From assembly GCA_004294135.1 (NCBI GenBank), contig RDZY01000011.1, positions 53,571 through 117,570 of the forward strand: a DNA stretch of 64,000 nt, read 5' to 3'. The notes beneath the pieces are model-generated. The model did not search any database. It had not been told where the DNA came from and saw only the letters and a program-made list of their open reading frames with translations. The translations under genes were made by a program, and so were the position numbers. Positions 55,562 to 64,000 of the stretch are shown piece after piece. Within the stretch, counting starts at the first letter, position 1. Every line of letters begins with the position of its first letter. The DNA is from Sphingobacteriia bacterium (GTDB lineage: Bacteria; Bacteroidota; Bacteroidia; Chitinophagales; Chitinophagaceae).

Positions 55562-58500
55562 ATGGTAAATCAATTAAAATTGTTGTTATTGGTAATCTCA
55601 TGTTGCCTAACAATAGTTGTACAGGCTCAACAAGTGGCACAATTAAAGGGATCTGTTGTATCTGAGAACGGTGAAATGTTAAGTGGAGTAACTATTACTA
55701 CTACACAGGTAGGCAGTAAAGAAAAACTTATTAGTACTACTAATGAAAAAGGGGTGTTTACTTTTAATAATCTCAGGGCCGGAAACAACTACAACTTTAT
55801 ATTCAGTCATTTAGGATATCAAGACAATGCTGTAACAAATTTTTTAGTAAATGATGGAGAAAATAATTCGTTATTGGTGCGTATGAAAGCTTCCACTTCT
55901 TCACTATCAGATGTGGTAGTAGTGGGTTATGGAACACAGCAAAAAAGATTTGTAACTGGTTCTGTTGCAAAAGTATCTGGACAAGAAATTTCTAATTTTA
56001 GCGGCAATAATTTTGCACAACAACTAAGTGGAAAAGCGGCAGGTATACAAATTAATGAGTCATCTGGTCAGCCAGGAACTAATCCGCAAATTGTTATCAG
56101 GGGAATAGGTACTTTAACTGCTGGAAGAAATCCATTAATTGTTGTAGATGGATTTCCATTAACAGAGGGCACTTCTTTTAATTTTATAAATACCAATGAT
56201 ATTGAAAGTATAGAAGTATTAAAAGATCCAGCGTCGGCCTCTATTTATGGTTCTAGGGCTGCTAATGGAGTGATTTTGATATCTACAAAAAAATCGAAAT
56301 CCGATAAGTTTTCTATAGCTATAGACGCATTTACGGGTTATCAACAAAGAGCAGATAATATAGAATATATTGATGCATATGATGCCGCAACTTACTTTAC
56401 TGAGGCAAGAGATTGGGGTTATGTTTCAAAAAATCCTGCTAATAGAGGCATTACAGATGATAGGGCTACAAGAATTGCAAAGGGAGCGTCTTTGAGAGAA
56501 TTACCATTGAACTATTTAACTCCATATTTGAATAAAGATGCAGGATTAGTAAATACAAATTGGATTAACGAAATATTTCGTCAAGCCCCAATGAGTAATA
56601 TAAATGTTGCTATCAGTGGGGGTAGTGGTAAAACATCTTACTATACTTCATTCAATTATTTTAATCAAGAAGGATTGCTATTAAACAATGGTATTAAAAG
56701 ATTTAGCAGTACCATTAAACTGAATACCAAATTGTCAGAAAAGGCTGAATTTGGTATTACATTAAACCCTTCTTATACAAATCAGCTCTTTTTTAATACC
56801 AATGGAGGATTTGACGAACCTATTGGCGCAGCTTTAGCAATGTATCCTTTTTTTAAACCTTATAATAATGATGGTAGCTTAGCTATTAGCCAGCAAATAA
56901 TTGCCAATGCGCCTGAAGATGGAGCGTTAACTGAAAATCCAGTAGCTACTTTAAAACTTATAAAAAACAATCGCAGTTTCTTTAGATTGTTTGGTAATGG
57001 CTATATCAATTACACAATAGCAAAAGGGTTGAAGTATAAGTTTACAGTAGGAGGTGATTTTGGGCAATCTTTTTTCGATTTTTATAATCCTTCTAATTTG
57101 GGTTCTTATAGAATACCTGCACCCAAACCAGCTATAGCCAGCGAAACAAATACATCTTTAACCAACTATTTATTAGAGCATACGCTTGCTTATAGTAAAA
57201 ACATAAATAAACACGATTTTAATATATTAATTGGCTACAGTTATCAGAAAGAAAATAATTTTAGTACAGCTATTACAGGTGATAATATTGTAGATGATAA
57301 CGTAAGAAATATAGGAGGGGCAAGTACTTTTTCTGCTAATCCAAATAGAGATAGATGGGTACAGGTGTCTTATTTGTCTCGTTTACAATACATTTTCGAT
57401 GAAAAATATATTGCCTCTTTTGCTTATAGAGCAGACGGTTCTTCAAGATTTGGTGATAATAATAAGTGGGGTAAGTTCCCTTCTGTTACTGCTGGATGGA
57501 TTTTTAGTAAAGAGCATTTTTTTCCAAAACAAAGTATCATGTCATTTGGTAAAATACGAGCTACATGGGGTCGTTCAGGAAATAATCAAATAGGTTCATA
57601 CGGTTCTTTAGCAATAGTTACTGGTGGAAATCCAGCCAATAATTATATTTGGGGAAATAATGTTGCAGCAGGATTTAGTGCAAATACCACACCAAACCCG
57701 AATTTGTCTTGGGAAACAAATACATCTTATAATATAGGTTTAGACGTACAGTTATTTAAGAAAATAGATATAACGGCAGAATACTATACTGCCACTACCT
57801 CTAATTTATTACTGAATGTTCCGGTACCACAACAATCTGGATTTACTACAGCATTGCAAAATATTGGTGAATTACAAAATAGGGGTTTAGACATTAGTAT
57901 TTCAGCCAATCAACTTAATTTAGGAAAACTACAATGGAATATAAATGCCAATATTTCTTTCAATAATAATAAGGTATTATCATTGGCACCTGGGCAAACA
58001 CAAATCATTGCTGGTAATCTAGCAAATATCATTACAAAAGTAGGAAGCCAAGTTGCTGAATTTTATGGCTATCAAGTTACTGGTGTATTTAAAACACAGG
58101 ATGAACTAAATAATACGCCGAAACTACCCGGCACCTTACTGGGTGATTTAATGGTGAAAGATGTAAACAATGATGGTTTAATTGATACAAAAGATTGGGC
58201 ACCAATGGGTGCTTATGCTCCTAAGTTCACATACGGATTTTCGAATACTTTTTCTTATAAAAATTTCCAACTTACATTTTCTCTAGTTGGTGTTGAAGGC
58301 AGAAAGGTTTTTGAATCAAATTTTGCAACCAGAGAGGAGTCTGGAGAAGGGTTTGCTATGCCTACAAAATACTATTTTGAAAATAGATACCATCCAGTAA
58401 ATAATCCAAATGGTTTTTTGGGTCAACCAAACTATGGTAATTTTTCTGCTGCTCGAAGAGCAGTAAGGGCTTCTAATCTTTTCATATTTGATGCGGATTT

Positions 58501-58732
58501 TTTACGATTCAGAGATTTACAATTGGCTTTTAATTTGCCTAGTTCAGTAGTTAAGAAAGCAGGATTAACAAATTTAAGAATGTATGTAGGAGCCAATAAT
58601 TTATTCACAATTACAAAATACAGAGGCTATAATCCAGAGGCAACACCAAATTCTGTATTAAGTAATGGTCAAAGCACATCTAATTATCCTATTGCCAGAA
58701 CCATTATCATAGGATGTAACATAACTCTATAA
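55562..58732 (+). CDS. SusC/RagA-family TonB-linked outer-membrane transporter
   Basis: A 1056-residue transporter. Signal peptide ends VVQAQQ. A carboxypeptidase-like regulatory domain follows (about 25-110, LKGSVVSENGEMLSGVTITTT, HLGYQDN), then the TonB box region (LSDVVVVGYGTQQK), a plug (GKAAGIQINESSGQPGTNPQIVIRGIGT, ASIYGSRAANGVILISTKK) and a large barrel. The end ARTIIIGCNITL is typical. No STN domain is seen. It imports substrate with the SusD partner 16 bp downstream. The flanking phosphodiesterases suggest a phospho-containing substrate rather than a plain glycan. Confidence 0.95.
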   Translation: MVNQLKLLLLVISCCLTIVVQAQQVAQLKGSVVSENGEMLSGVTITTTQVGSKEKLISTTNEKGVFTFNNLRAGNNYNFIFSHLGYQDNAVTNFLVNDGENNSLLVRMKASTSSLSDVVVVGYGTQQKRFVTGSVAKVSGQEISNFSGNNFAQQLSGKAAGIQINESSGQPGTNPQIVIRGIGTLTAGRNPLIVVDGFPLTEGTSFNFINTNDIESIEVLKDPASASIYGSRAANGVILISTKKSKSDKFSIAIDAFTGYQQRADNIEYIDAYDAATYFTEARDWGYVSKNPANRGITDDRATRIAKGASLRELPLNYLTPYLNKDAGLVNTNWINEIFRQAPMSNINVAISGGSGKTSYYTSFNYFNQEGLLLNNGIKRFSSTIKLNTKLSEKAEFGITLNPSYTNQLFFNTNGGFDEPIGAALAMYPFFKPYNNDGSLAISQQIIANAPEDGALTENPVATLKLIKNNRSFFRLFGNGYINYTIAKGLKYKFTVGGDFGQSFFDFYNPSNLGSYRIPAPKPAIASETNTSLTNYLLEHTLAYSKNINKHDFNILIGYSYQKENNFSTAITGDNIVDDNVRNIGGASTFSANPNRDRWVQVSYLSRLQYIFDEKYIASFAYRADGSSRFGDNNKWGKFPSVTAGWIFSKEHFFPKQSIMSFGKIRATWGRSGNNQIGSYGSLAIVTGGNPANNYIWGNNVAAGFSANTTPNPNLSWETNTSYNIGLDVQLFKKIDITAEYYTATTSNLLLNVPVPQQSGFTTALQNIGELQNRGLDISISANQLNLGKLQWNINANISFNNNKVLSLAPGQTQIIAGNLANIITKVGSQVAEFYGYQVTGVFKTQDELNNTPKLPGTLLGDLMVKDVNNDGLIDTKDWAPMGAYAPKFTYGFSNTFSYKNFQLTFSLVGVEGRKVFESNFATREESGEGFAMPTKYYFENRYHPVNNPNGFLGQPNYGNFSAARRAVRASNLFIFDADFLRFRDLQLAFNLPSSVVKKAGLTNLRMYVGANNLFTITKYRGYNPEATPNSVLSNGQSTSNYPIARTIIIGCNITL

Positions 58733-58748
58733 AATTAAAATTTATAAA

Positions 58749-60149
58749 ATGAAAAAAATATTCTTTATCCCGACAGTGCTTATAGTTTTATTAACAGCAT
58801 GTACCAAAGATTTAGAACAACTACCAATTACTGATAAGGAGTTGAGTAAATTCTTAACCACAGAAATTGAAGTGGAGGAATATGTGGTATCTACCTATGC
58901 CTCTTTGCAAACCAATGGTTTATATGGATTATACCTGCCAGCAATGGGTGAAATTCCATCAGATAATACTTATGATGAAGTACCAGCCAATGATGGAGCT
59001 ATATATGGTGATATGGATGAATTTAAAACCGTACCACAAAACGGTATGATAGCCGATAATTGGAGAGCAAGTTATGTAACTATTCAGCGTTGCAATGTTG
59101 TGCTTAATAGAATTGAAAATGTGCCTTTTAAAGTAGCCACAACAAAAAATGCTAGAATGGGTGAAATGAAGTTTATACGTGCATTAATATATTTCAACTT
59201 AGTGCAGTTATATGGCGATATTCCTTTGGCTATTGATGAAACCAAAGACCCTAATTTTTATTTTGGAAAAGGTCGCCAACTAGTGGCTGAGGTTTATAAT
59301 CAAATTACTAAAGATTTAACAGAAGCCATTCAAGTACTGCCAACTACCACAACCCAAGCTGGAAGGGTAATTAAAACAGCTGCACAGGCTTTATTAGGTA
59401 AAGTGTATTTAACCCAAAAAAAATACACAGATGCTAAAATACAGTTAGATGCAGTTATAGCATCAAATGCACATTCACTATTACCCTCTACTGCTGATAT
59501 TTTTTCATTAACCAATGAAAATAATAGAGAAATAATTTTTGCCATACAATTTGCCTCAGGTGTAAATAGTAATACAGAGGGTAGTATTATGTACCAACAA
59601 TTTGCTCCAACCGGATTAATTAGTGGCGCAAAAGGGCATAATTTACCAACCAGAGAATTATACAATAAATACACAATAACCGATACACGAAGAGGAAACT
59701 ATATTGCACTCACAACTGGAAATGTACCATTTAATAATAAACTAAAACGCCCAACCGTACCCGCCGATGGGGGTAGCGATATTGTTGTGCTTCGTTTTGC
59801 AGATATAGTATTAATGCAAGCAGAAGTTGAAACTGAATTAGGAAATATTACTATTGCACAAGCAGCACTCAATAGAATTAGAAATAGAGCCGCTTTGGCA
59901 AATACTACTGCAACTACCCAAATACAGTTAAGAGATGCAATAGAATTAGAAAGAAGGTTAGAATTAGTTGGCGAAGGCTACCGTTGGTTTGATTTATTAC
60001 GCACGGGAAAATCCATCACTACCATGAATGCTTGGTTTACAGCAGAGAATAAACTCATTACTGTTACGCCAAAATTTTTATTGTTTCCTATTCCGCAAAA
60101 TCAAATAGATACAGATCCTACTATTAAACAAAATGAGGGTTACAACTAA
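58749..60149 (+). CDS. SusD/RagB-family nutrient-binding lipoprotein
   Basis: A 466-residue predicted lipoprotein (VLIVLLTACTKD). SusD hallmarks are EYVVSTYASLQTNGLYG, RASYVTIQRCNVVLNRIENV, EMKFIRALIYFNLVQLYGDIPLAIDET, the TPR-like AAQALLGKVYLTQKKYTDAKIQLDAVI, and the end ELERRLELVGEGYRWFDLLRTGK with FPIPQNQIDTDPTIKQN. It forms the lid of the SusC transporter and captures the substrate at the surface. No glycoside hydrolase is in the locus. A 44-bp gap leads to the phosphodiesterase gene. Confidence 0.95.
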   Translation: MKKIFFIPTVLIVLLTACTKDLEQLPITDKELSKFLTTEIEVEEYVVSTYASLQTNGLYGLYLPAMGEIPSDNTYDEVPANDGAIYGDMDEFKTVPQNGMIADNWRASYVTIQRCNVVLNRIENVPFKVATTKNARMGEMKFIRALIYFNLVQLYGDIPLAIDETKDPNFYFGKGRQLVAEVYNQITKDLTEAIQVLPTTTTQAGRVIKTAAQALLGKVYLTQKKYTDAKIQLDAVIASNAHSLLPSTADIFSLTNENNREIIFAIQFASGVNSNTEGSIMYQQFAPTGLISGAKGHNLPTRELYNKYTITDTRRGNYIALTTGNVPFNNKLKRPTVPADGGSDIVVLRFADIVLMQAEVETELGNITIAQAALNRIRNRAALANTTATTQIQLRDAIELERRLELVGEGYRWFDLLRTGKSITTMNAWFTAENKLITVTPKFLLFPIPQNQIDTDPTIKQNEGYN

Positions 60150-60193
60150 AATTTTATACATTTTTTTAAGAAAAAATATCAATCTACACAATT

Positions 60194-61888
60194 ATGAAAA
60201 AAACAATTTGGCTATTAATTGCCTTTGCATTAATTGGTTTTAATTACGTATCTGCACAAAATAATAAAACACGCGGGTGGACAGTAAAAAATATCTTAGA
60301 TGTAATGCGATGGCCAGCAAGGGGTAATATTGGTGAAATTCCGATAATAGCACATAGAGGCTATTGGCGTGGTGCAAAATTAAATGGAATAAACCCTGCT
60401 TCGGCACTTCGTTGGTATCCAGAAAATTCTTTTGCTTCTGTATTAAATTGTCACTTAAATGGTATTGAAGCAGCTGAAATAGACATCAGAACAACATTAG
60501 ATGGCATTCCATATTTGATGCACGACAAAACACTTGGAAGAACAACCAACCAGTCATGGAATCCTATGACACATATAGGTGAAAACACTTCTTCAACAAA
60601 TCTAAATTTCTCCGCAGTTCCAAAATTTATAAGAGCTTGGGATTATAACAATAATAGAAAAGTAGTAGGCAATACGCATCCATTAGCGTCAACAGGTACT
60701 TATGGTGATGAACCCAGAATAACGAGCTTTGATAATGGTCATGGATTACCTACATTACGGGCATTATTAAGGTGGTATAAAAAATATGATATTAGAGTAG
60801 CTTTATTTTTAGAAATCCAAACTCCTTATGATTTTGAAAATATTTATCGGGTTGTTGATGAAGAAAATGCGTTTAACTTTTGTGTGTTTAAATTAGGTAT
60901 AGGCGGAGGACCTGAGGAAGGTTATTTTCCTATGCTAATTAAAGCAGGTATCTTCAAAAAAAGAATCCATCTAGGAAAAACATATTATGATCCAGTTAAA
61001 CGAGACGCTTCAAATACCTTTAATTATACTACAATTGCTTACGAGAATTCTTCAAAAGGTACAAAGGATTTTATAGCATATGTTCAGGATCGCCGAATTA
61101 CCAATGCAACTAATGGTATAAACCAAATTTTTTGTGAAATAGTTGCAAAAACAGATATTGTAGCTAATACCCGTTATTTATATGATCTTGCTGTAGATTG
61201 TTATAAATCTTCTATACCAGTTGGTGGTTATTGGGTTATAGCTCCTGTGGAATTTAAAAGTCGGGAAAATCCTACACAAACAATAAAAGGATATATTACA
61301 GGCAGTGGGAATAATATTTCTAATCAAGGGAAAGCTATTATTGACCAAGCAGGTAGCTGTTGTGGCTCAGCGGGAAGTAATGAATTTCAAACCAGCTTAA
61401 GCAATGTATTAATGAAGCTCGGATACGACCGTAACTTTCCTAATAGAATACCTTCAAGATCAGGGATGGCTACCGATTTAGTAACTTCAGATGAGGTTGA
61501 GCAATTGGTTGAAAGAAGAGACCAAGATTTCATGGATAATTTGTACGCGGGTAATACATCCCCCAATAGATCAAGTAATTCTGAGTTTACATCTGAATTA
61601 AAAGATAGCAAAGTAAATCTAGAATCATCGATTGCTAAATCTTTAAATATTTATCCAAATCCAGTTCAACAAGAATGTAAAGTAAATTTTATTACTGCAA
61701 ATACGCAAGAGGTAACTATTAGTTTAGTAAATACAGATGGCAAAGTGTTAATTCAACAAAAGCATAAAACTAGGATAGGTAACAATGTATTTGTAATAAA
61801 TACCCAGTCAATTACCAATGGCACCTACTTTATTCGTGTACAAACGAGCGATAATATTGCTACCAAAACGGTGGTTGTACTAAAGTAA
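60194..61888 (+). CDS. Glycerophosphodiesterase-like protein with type IX secretion C-terminal domain
   Basis: A 564-residue secreted protein (signal ending YVSAQN). The GDPD-type TIM barrel is marked by PIIAHRGYW, WYPENSFASV, AAEIDIRTTLDGIPYLMHDKTLGRTTN and VALFLEIQTP. The usual single block is interrupted by longer loops, so it is a diverged member. The last 80 residues (LNIYPNPVQQECKVNFI, NGTYFIRVQTSDN, TVVVLK) form a type A T9SS C-terminal sorting domain. It is therefore probably exported to the surface, where it could trim glycerophosphodiesters before SusCD import. Confidence 0.88.
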   Translation: MKKTIWLLIAFALIGFNYVSAQNNKTRGWTVKNILDVMRWPARGNIGEIPIIAHRGYWRGAKLNGINPASALRWYPENSFASVLNCHLNGIEAAEIDIRTTLDGIPYLMHDKTLGRTTNQSWNPMTHIGENTSSTNLNFSAVPKFIRAWDYNNNRKVVGNTHPLASTGTYGDEPRITSFDNGHGLPTLRALLRWYKKYDIRVALFLEIQTPYDFENIYRVVDEENAFNFCVFKLGIGGGPEEGYFPMLIKAGIFKKRIHLGKTYYDPVKRDASNTFNYTTIAYENSSKGTKDFIAYVQDRRITNATNGINQIFCEIVAKTDIVANTRYLYDLAVDCYKSSIPVGGYWVIAPVEFKSRENPTQTIKGYITGSGNNISNQGKAIIDQAGSCCGSAGSNEFQTSLSNVLMKLGYDRNFPNRIPSRSGMATDLVTSDEVEQLVERRDQDFMDNLYAGNTSPNRSSNSEFTSELKDSKVNLESSIAKSLNIYPNPVQQECKVNFITANTQEVTISLVNTDGKVLIQQKHKTRIGNNVFVINTQSITNGTYFIRVQTSDNIATKTVVVLK

Positions 61889-61909
61889 ACCTCCTATTTA
61901 ATTTGATAG

Positions 61910-61946
61910 CGGAACAGAAATATTGTGAGAATCTGTTCCGTTTTTA
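61910..61946 (+). terminator. Rho-independent terminator between the two phosphodiesterase genes
   Basis: A perfect 9-bp stem, CGGAACAGA (61910-61918) with TCTGTTCCG (61932-61940), 13-nt loop and TTTTT after. It may make the second phosphodiesterase gene partly independent or lower its expression. Confidence 0.8.
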
Positions 61947-61973
61947 CATAATTTTTTTATAATCAATTAACTA

Positions 61974-62909
61974 ATGATAAAGCAAAAACTACCAATAAGC
62001 ATTTTATTTCTATTTTCAATTACAATCGCCTCAGCTCAAATTGTTGCCACTAGTAATGGGAAAACTAAACAGCAAGAAATTTTATACAAGCTTTATAATC
62101 CAACGAAAAATTATGTGTTGGCAGTGGCACATAGAGGTGCATGGTCTCAAGCACCAGAAAATTCTTTGTTAGCTATTCAAAGGTGCATCGATATGGGAGT
62201 GGATATAGCTGAGGTAGATGTACGCATAACCAAAGACAGTCAAATGGTACTCATACATGATTTAACAGTAGATAGAACCACCAACGGTAAAGGAAAAGTA
62301 GCAGATTATACATTAGCTGAATTAAAAAAACTACGCTTGAAAAATGCCGTTGGAATTCCTTGGTCATCTAAACAGCAAATACCCACTTTAGAAGAAGCGA
62401 TGTTATTGGCTAAAGGAAAAATAATGATAAATCTTGATAAAACAGAAGCCGCTACTTTAAGGCAAGCTTACGAAGTGTTAAAAAAAACAGGTACTATAGA
62501 TCATGGAATTTTTAAGGGGAACGACTCGGTACAAGTAATGCGGCAAAAGTTTGGAACCTTAATGGACTCTATCATTTACATGCCAAAGGTTTGGTACAGT
62601 TTGCCAAATATTTCTGCTTATATCGGCAATTTTAATGCAGATGTAAAGCCAGTTATTTACGAGATGCTTTTTGATAAAGTAACTTCACCTGTTTTTGGCA
62701 AAATACAAGAAATGAACGCAAATAAAATAACTGTTTTAGCAATTGCTTTATGGGATGAAATATGTGCAGGCAGAACAGATGAATTGGCTGTTATAGAAGG
62801 CCCAGAAAAAGCCTATGGATGGTTAATTAACAATGGAGCAAATGCAATAATGACCGACCATCCAGAAGCTTTATTGGCTTACTTAAGAAAAAAGAAACTG
62901 CACAAATAG
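61974..62909 (+). CDS. Glycerophosphodiester phosphodiesterase family protein
   Basis: A 311-residue exported enzyme (signal ending IASAQ). GDPD motifs are clear: AVAHRGAWSQAPENSLLAI (catalytic HR and E), AEVDVRITKDSQMVLIHDLTVDRTTNG (metal ExD and second catalytic His), IPTLEEAMLLAKGKIMINLDK and the late GANAIMTDHPEALLAYL. It would hydrolyse glycerophosphodiesters to glycerol 3-phosphate and an alcohol in the periplasm. Unlike the preceding gene it has no T9SS tail. Together they suggest stepwise degradation at the surface and in the periplasm. Confidence 0.93.
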   Translation: MIKQKLPISILFLFSITIASAQIVATSNGKTKQQEILYKLYNPTKNYVLAVAHRGAWSQAPENSLLAIQRCIDMGVDIAEVDVRITKDSQMVLIHDLTVDRTTNGKGKVADYTLAELKKLRLKNAVGIPWSSKQQIPTLEEAMLLAKGKIMINLDKTEAATLRQAYEVLKKTGTIDHGIFKGNDSVQVMRQKFGTLMDSIIYMPKVWYSLPNISAYIGNFNADVKPVIYEMLFDKVTSPVFGKIQEMNANKITVLAIALWDEICAGRTDELAVIEGPEKAYGWLINNGANAIMTDHPEALLAYLRKKKLHK

Positions 62910-63295
62910 TTATTATGAATTTTTAAAATGAACTTGATAAGTAAAAAAGTTTAAAATTCTGTTCAATCACAATTGGCTCTATTTTTTACCTAAGATGTAC
63001 ACCAAGTCATAAACTTTTTAGATGAAATAGGAATACAAAGCGATCATCTGAAGATGCATGCTAAGTTTAATGGTGAAGTATGTTTCTACTACCATATAGT
63101 GGGATGCTTTAATTTGCCCATACATAAAATTCCAATAAATCAGTAGCCTTGTGTTTGCGAAAATTTTTTGCCTTGCTTCAATTTTTGTAATGAATTGAAA
63201 TATTGTGAGTTCTATAAAAAAGCGAATTTTTTAGGTGGGAAATTTTCGTATATTTATAGAGTTAGTGGTATGTGTAAAACGACAGACAACAACGA
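62910..63295 (+). other. Intergenic region with a possible 50-codon gene remnant
   Basis: No complete gene is seen in these 386 bp. From 62994 to a stop at 63144-63146 one frame gives about 50 codons of protein-like sequence (HQVINFLDEIGIQSDHLKMH, then GEVCFYYHIVGCF) but without a start codon at its upstream end. It may be a scrap of a lost gene. I recognise no family and see no clear promoter. Confidence 0.3.
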
Positions 63296-64000
63296 ATGAA
63301 AACATATCTTTTTGTATGGAATCCTAAACGGTGGACTTGGGAAACTCTTGAGCAAGACATTGAAAAAGTTAACTTAACGGGAAAATGCTTTCAACGTTGG
63401 AGTTGTGGTAATACAAAATCAATTCAGCGAGGCGACAGAATATTTTTAGTTAAAGTTGGGACAGAACCCAAAGGAATTATTGGTGCAGGTTTTGCAACAA
63501 CAGAACCTTTCCTGGAAAGGCATTGGAGTGGTGAAAATAAAGTTGCATCTTATATTGACATTGATTTTGAAGTATTATTAAATTCAGACAAAGAACCAAT
63601 CTTAACGCTCAACATTTTAAAGACTGGAAATTTGTCTCAATATAGCTGGATACCACAAGCATCAGGAATTTCAATAAGACCTGAACTCGCTGACGAACTT
63701 GAAGCCGTTTGGTTCGACTTCCTTACAACACAAAAAATTCGACATAATCCTTTTGTTCCCGCAGAAAATGAAACTCAAATAACTTATACCGAAGGAACGC
63801 CAAATCAAGTTACCTTAACGAAATACGAGAGAAATCCATTCGCAAGAAAAAAATGTATAGCGCATTTCGGACTTTCTTGCGTTGTATGCGGTTTCAACTT
63901 TGAAAAAACTTACGGCCTGTTTGCCCAAATTGTCATTCAATAATTCATAAACGTAAGACCGCATTTACCATTGACGAGATGACTGAAATATTAGAACAAA
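63296..64000 (+). pseudogene. EVE-HNH modified-DNA restriction gene, frameshifted with internal deletion, runs off the window
   Basis: The first 150 residues form an EVE/PUA-like domain (KTYLFVWNPKRWTWE, SCGNTKSIQRGDRIFLVKVG, GIIGAGFAT), which typically reads modified bases. The HNH part begins NPFARKKCIAHFGLSCVVCGFNFEKTYG, then the frame runs into a stop at 63941-63943. In another frame, open from 63904 to the window end, the expected HNH ending continues: LRPVCPNCHSIIHKRK and TIDEMTEIL. The catalytic HVHH segment between the two is missing. A deletion between short repeats around AAAAACTTACGG would explain both loss and frameshift. As read, the nuclease is dead. Confidence 0.75.

Noticed and set aside
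1..64000. tRNA, rRNA or riboswitch genes
   Set aside because: Reading the intergenic regions showed no cloverleaf, rRNA signature or known riboswitch core. Covariance-model searches could not be run, so small RNAs may be missed.

Overview
The window looks like a piece of a Bacteroidota chromosome, most probably from the Chitinophagaceae or a near relative. The evidence is low G+C coding sequence, SusC/SusD and FecI/FecR-type gene sets, an HmuY-type haem lipoprotein beside a TonB-dependent receptor, a type IX secretion C-terminal tail, DUF2480 and DUF6607 proteins, KdnB/KdsB, and -7 promoter elements of the TAnnTTTG kind. I see no rRNA, tRNA or CRISPR array.

Layout. 1-6251: two amidohydrolases (the first cut by the window edge) and polA. 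6281-11660, minus strand: a COG3014-like lipoprotein, an LpoB-like lipoprotein, an Asn/Gly-repeat protein, a DUF2480 protein and a PpiD/SurA-type foldase. 11661-12128: a gene-free, AT-rich stretch at a divergent strand switch with several near-consensus DnaA boxes, which is a candidate replication origin. 12129-13133: nadA. 13270-22754: a type I restriction-modification island in the unusual order hsdR - HigB toxin - HigA/ImmA fusion - hsdS - DUF4062 - AlbA/ATPase - hsdM. 22822-24479: unknown genes and a C-terminal scrap of adenosine deaminase. 24672-28838: TonB receptor, HmuY and DUF6607, probably haem uptake. 29000-33766: a beta-helix lipoprotein, a gamma-glutamyltransferase and recA. 33938-42698: three tandem pairs of an AXE1-type esterase plus a beta-barrel-like protein, with a membrane O-acyltransferase after the first pair. 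42988-52685: zinc protease, M28 peptidase, phytase-like esterase, uvrB, GH32, kdnB and kdsB. 53714-62909: sigma/anti-sigma, SusC/SusD and two glycerophosphodiesterases. 63296-64000: a broken EVE-HNH restriction gene.

The most interesting regions are three. First, the restriction island carries a DUF4062-AlbA/ATPase pair. Its second gene ends inside a degenerate 10-bp repeat, and loss of one unit would extend the protein to 11 nt before hsdM. Second, the tripled esterase/barrel cluster has a first esterase that appears to have lost all three catalytic residues. Third, the SusC/SusD locus looks dedicated to glycerophosphodiesters rather than glycans. Further oddities are a GH32 enzyme with Asn at the nucleophile position and an EVE-HNH gene inactivated by a deletion between short repeats.

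All calls are made by reading the sequence; no database search was run.
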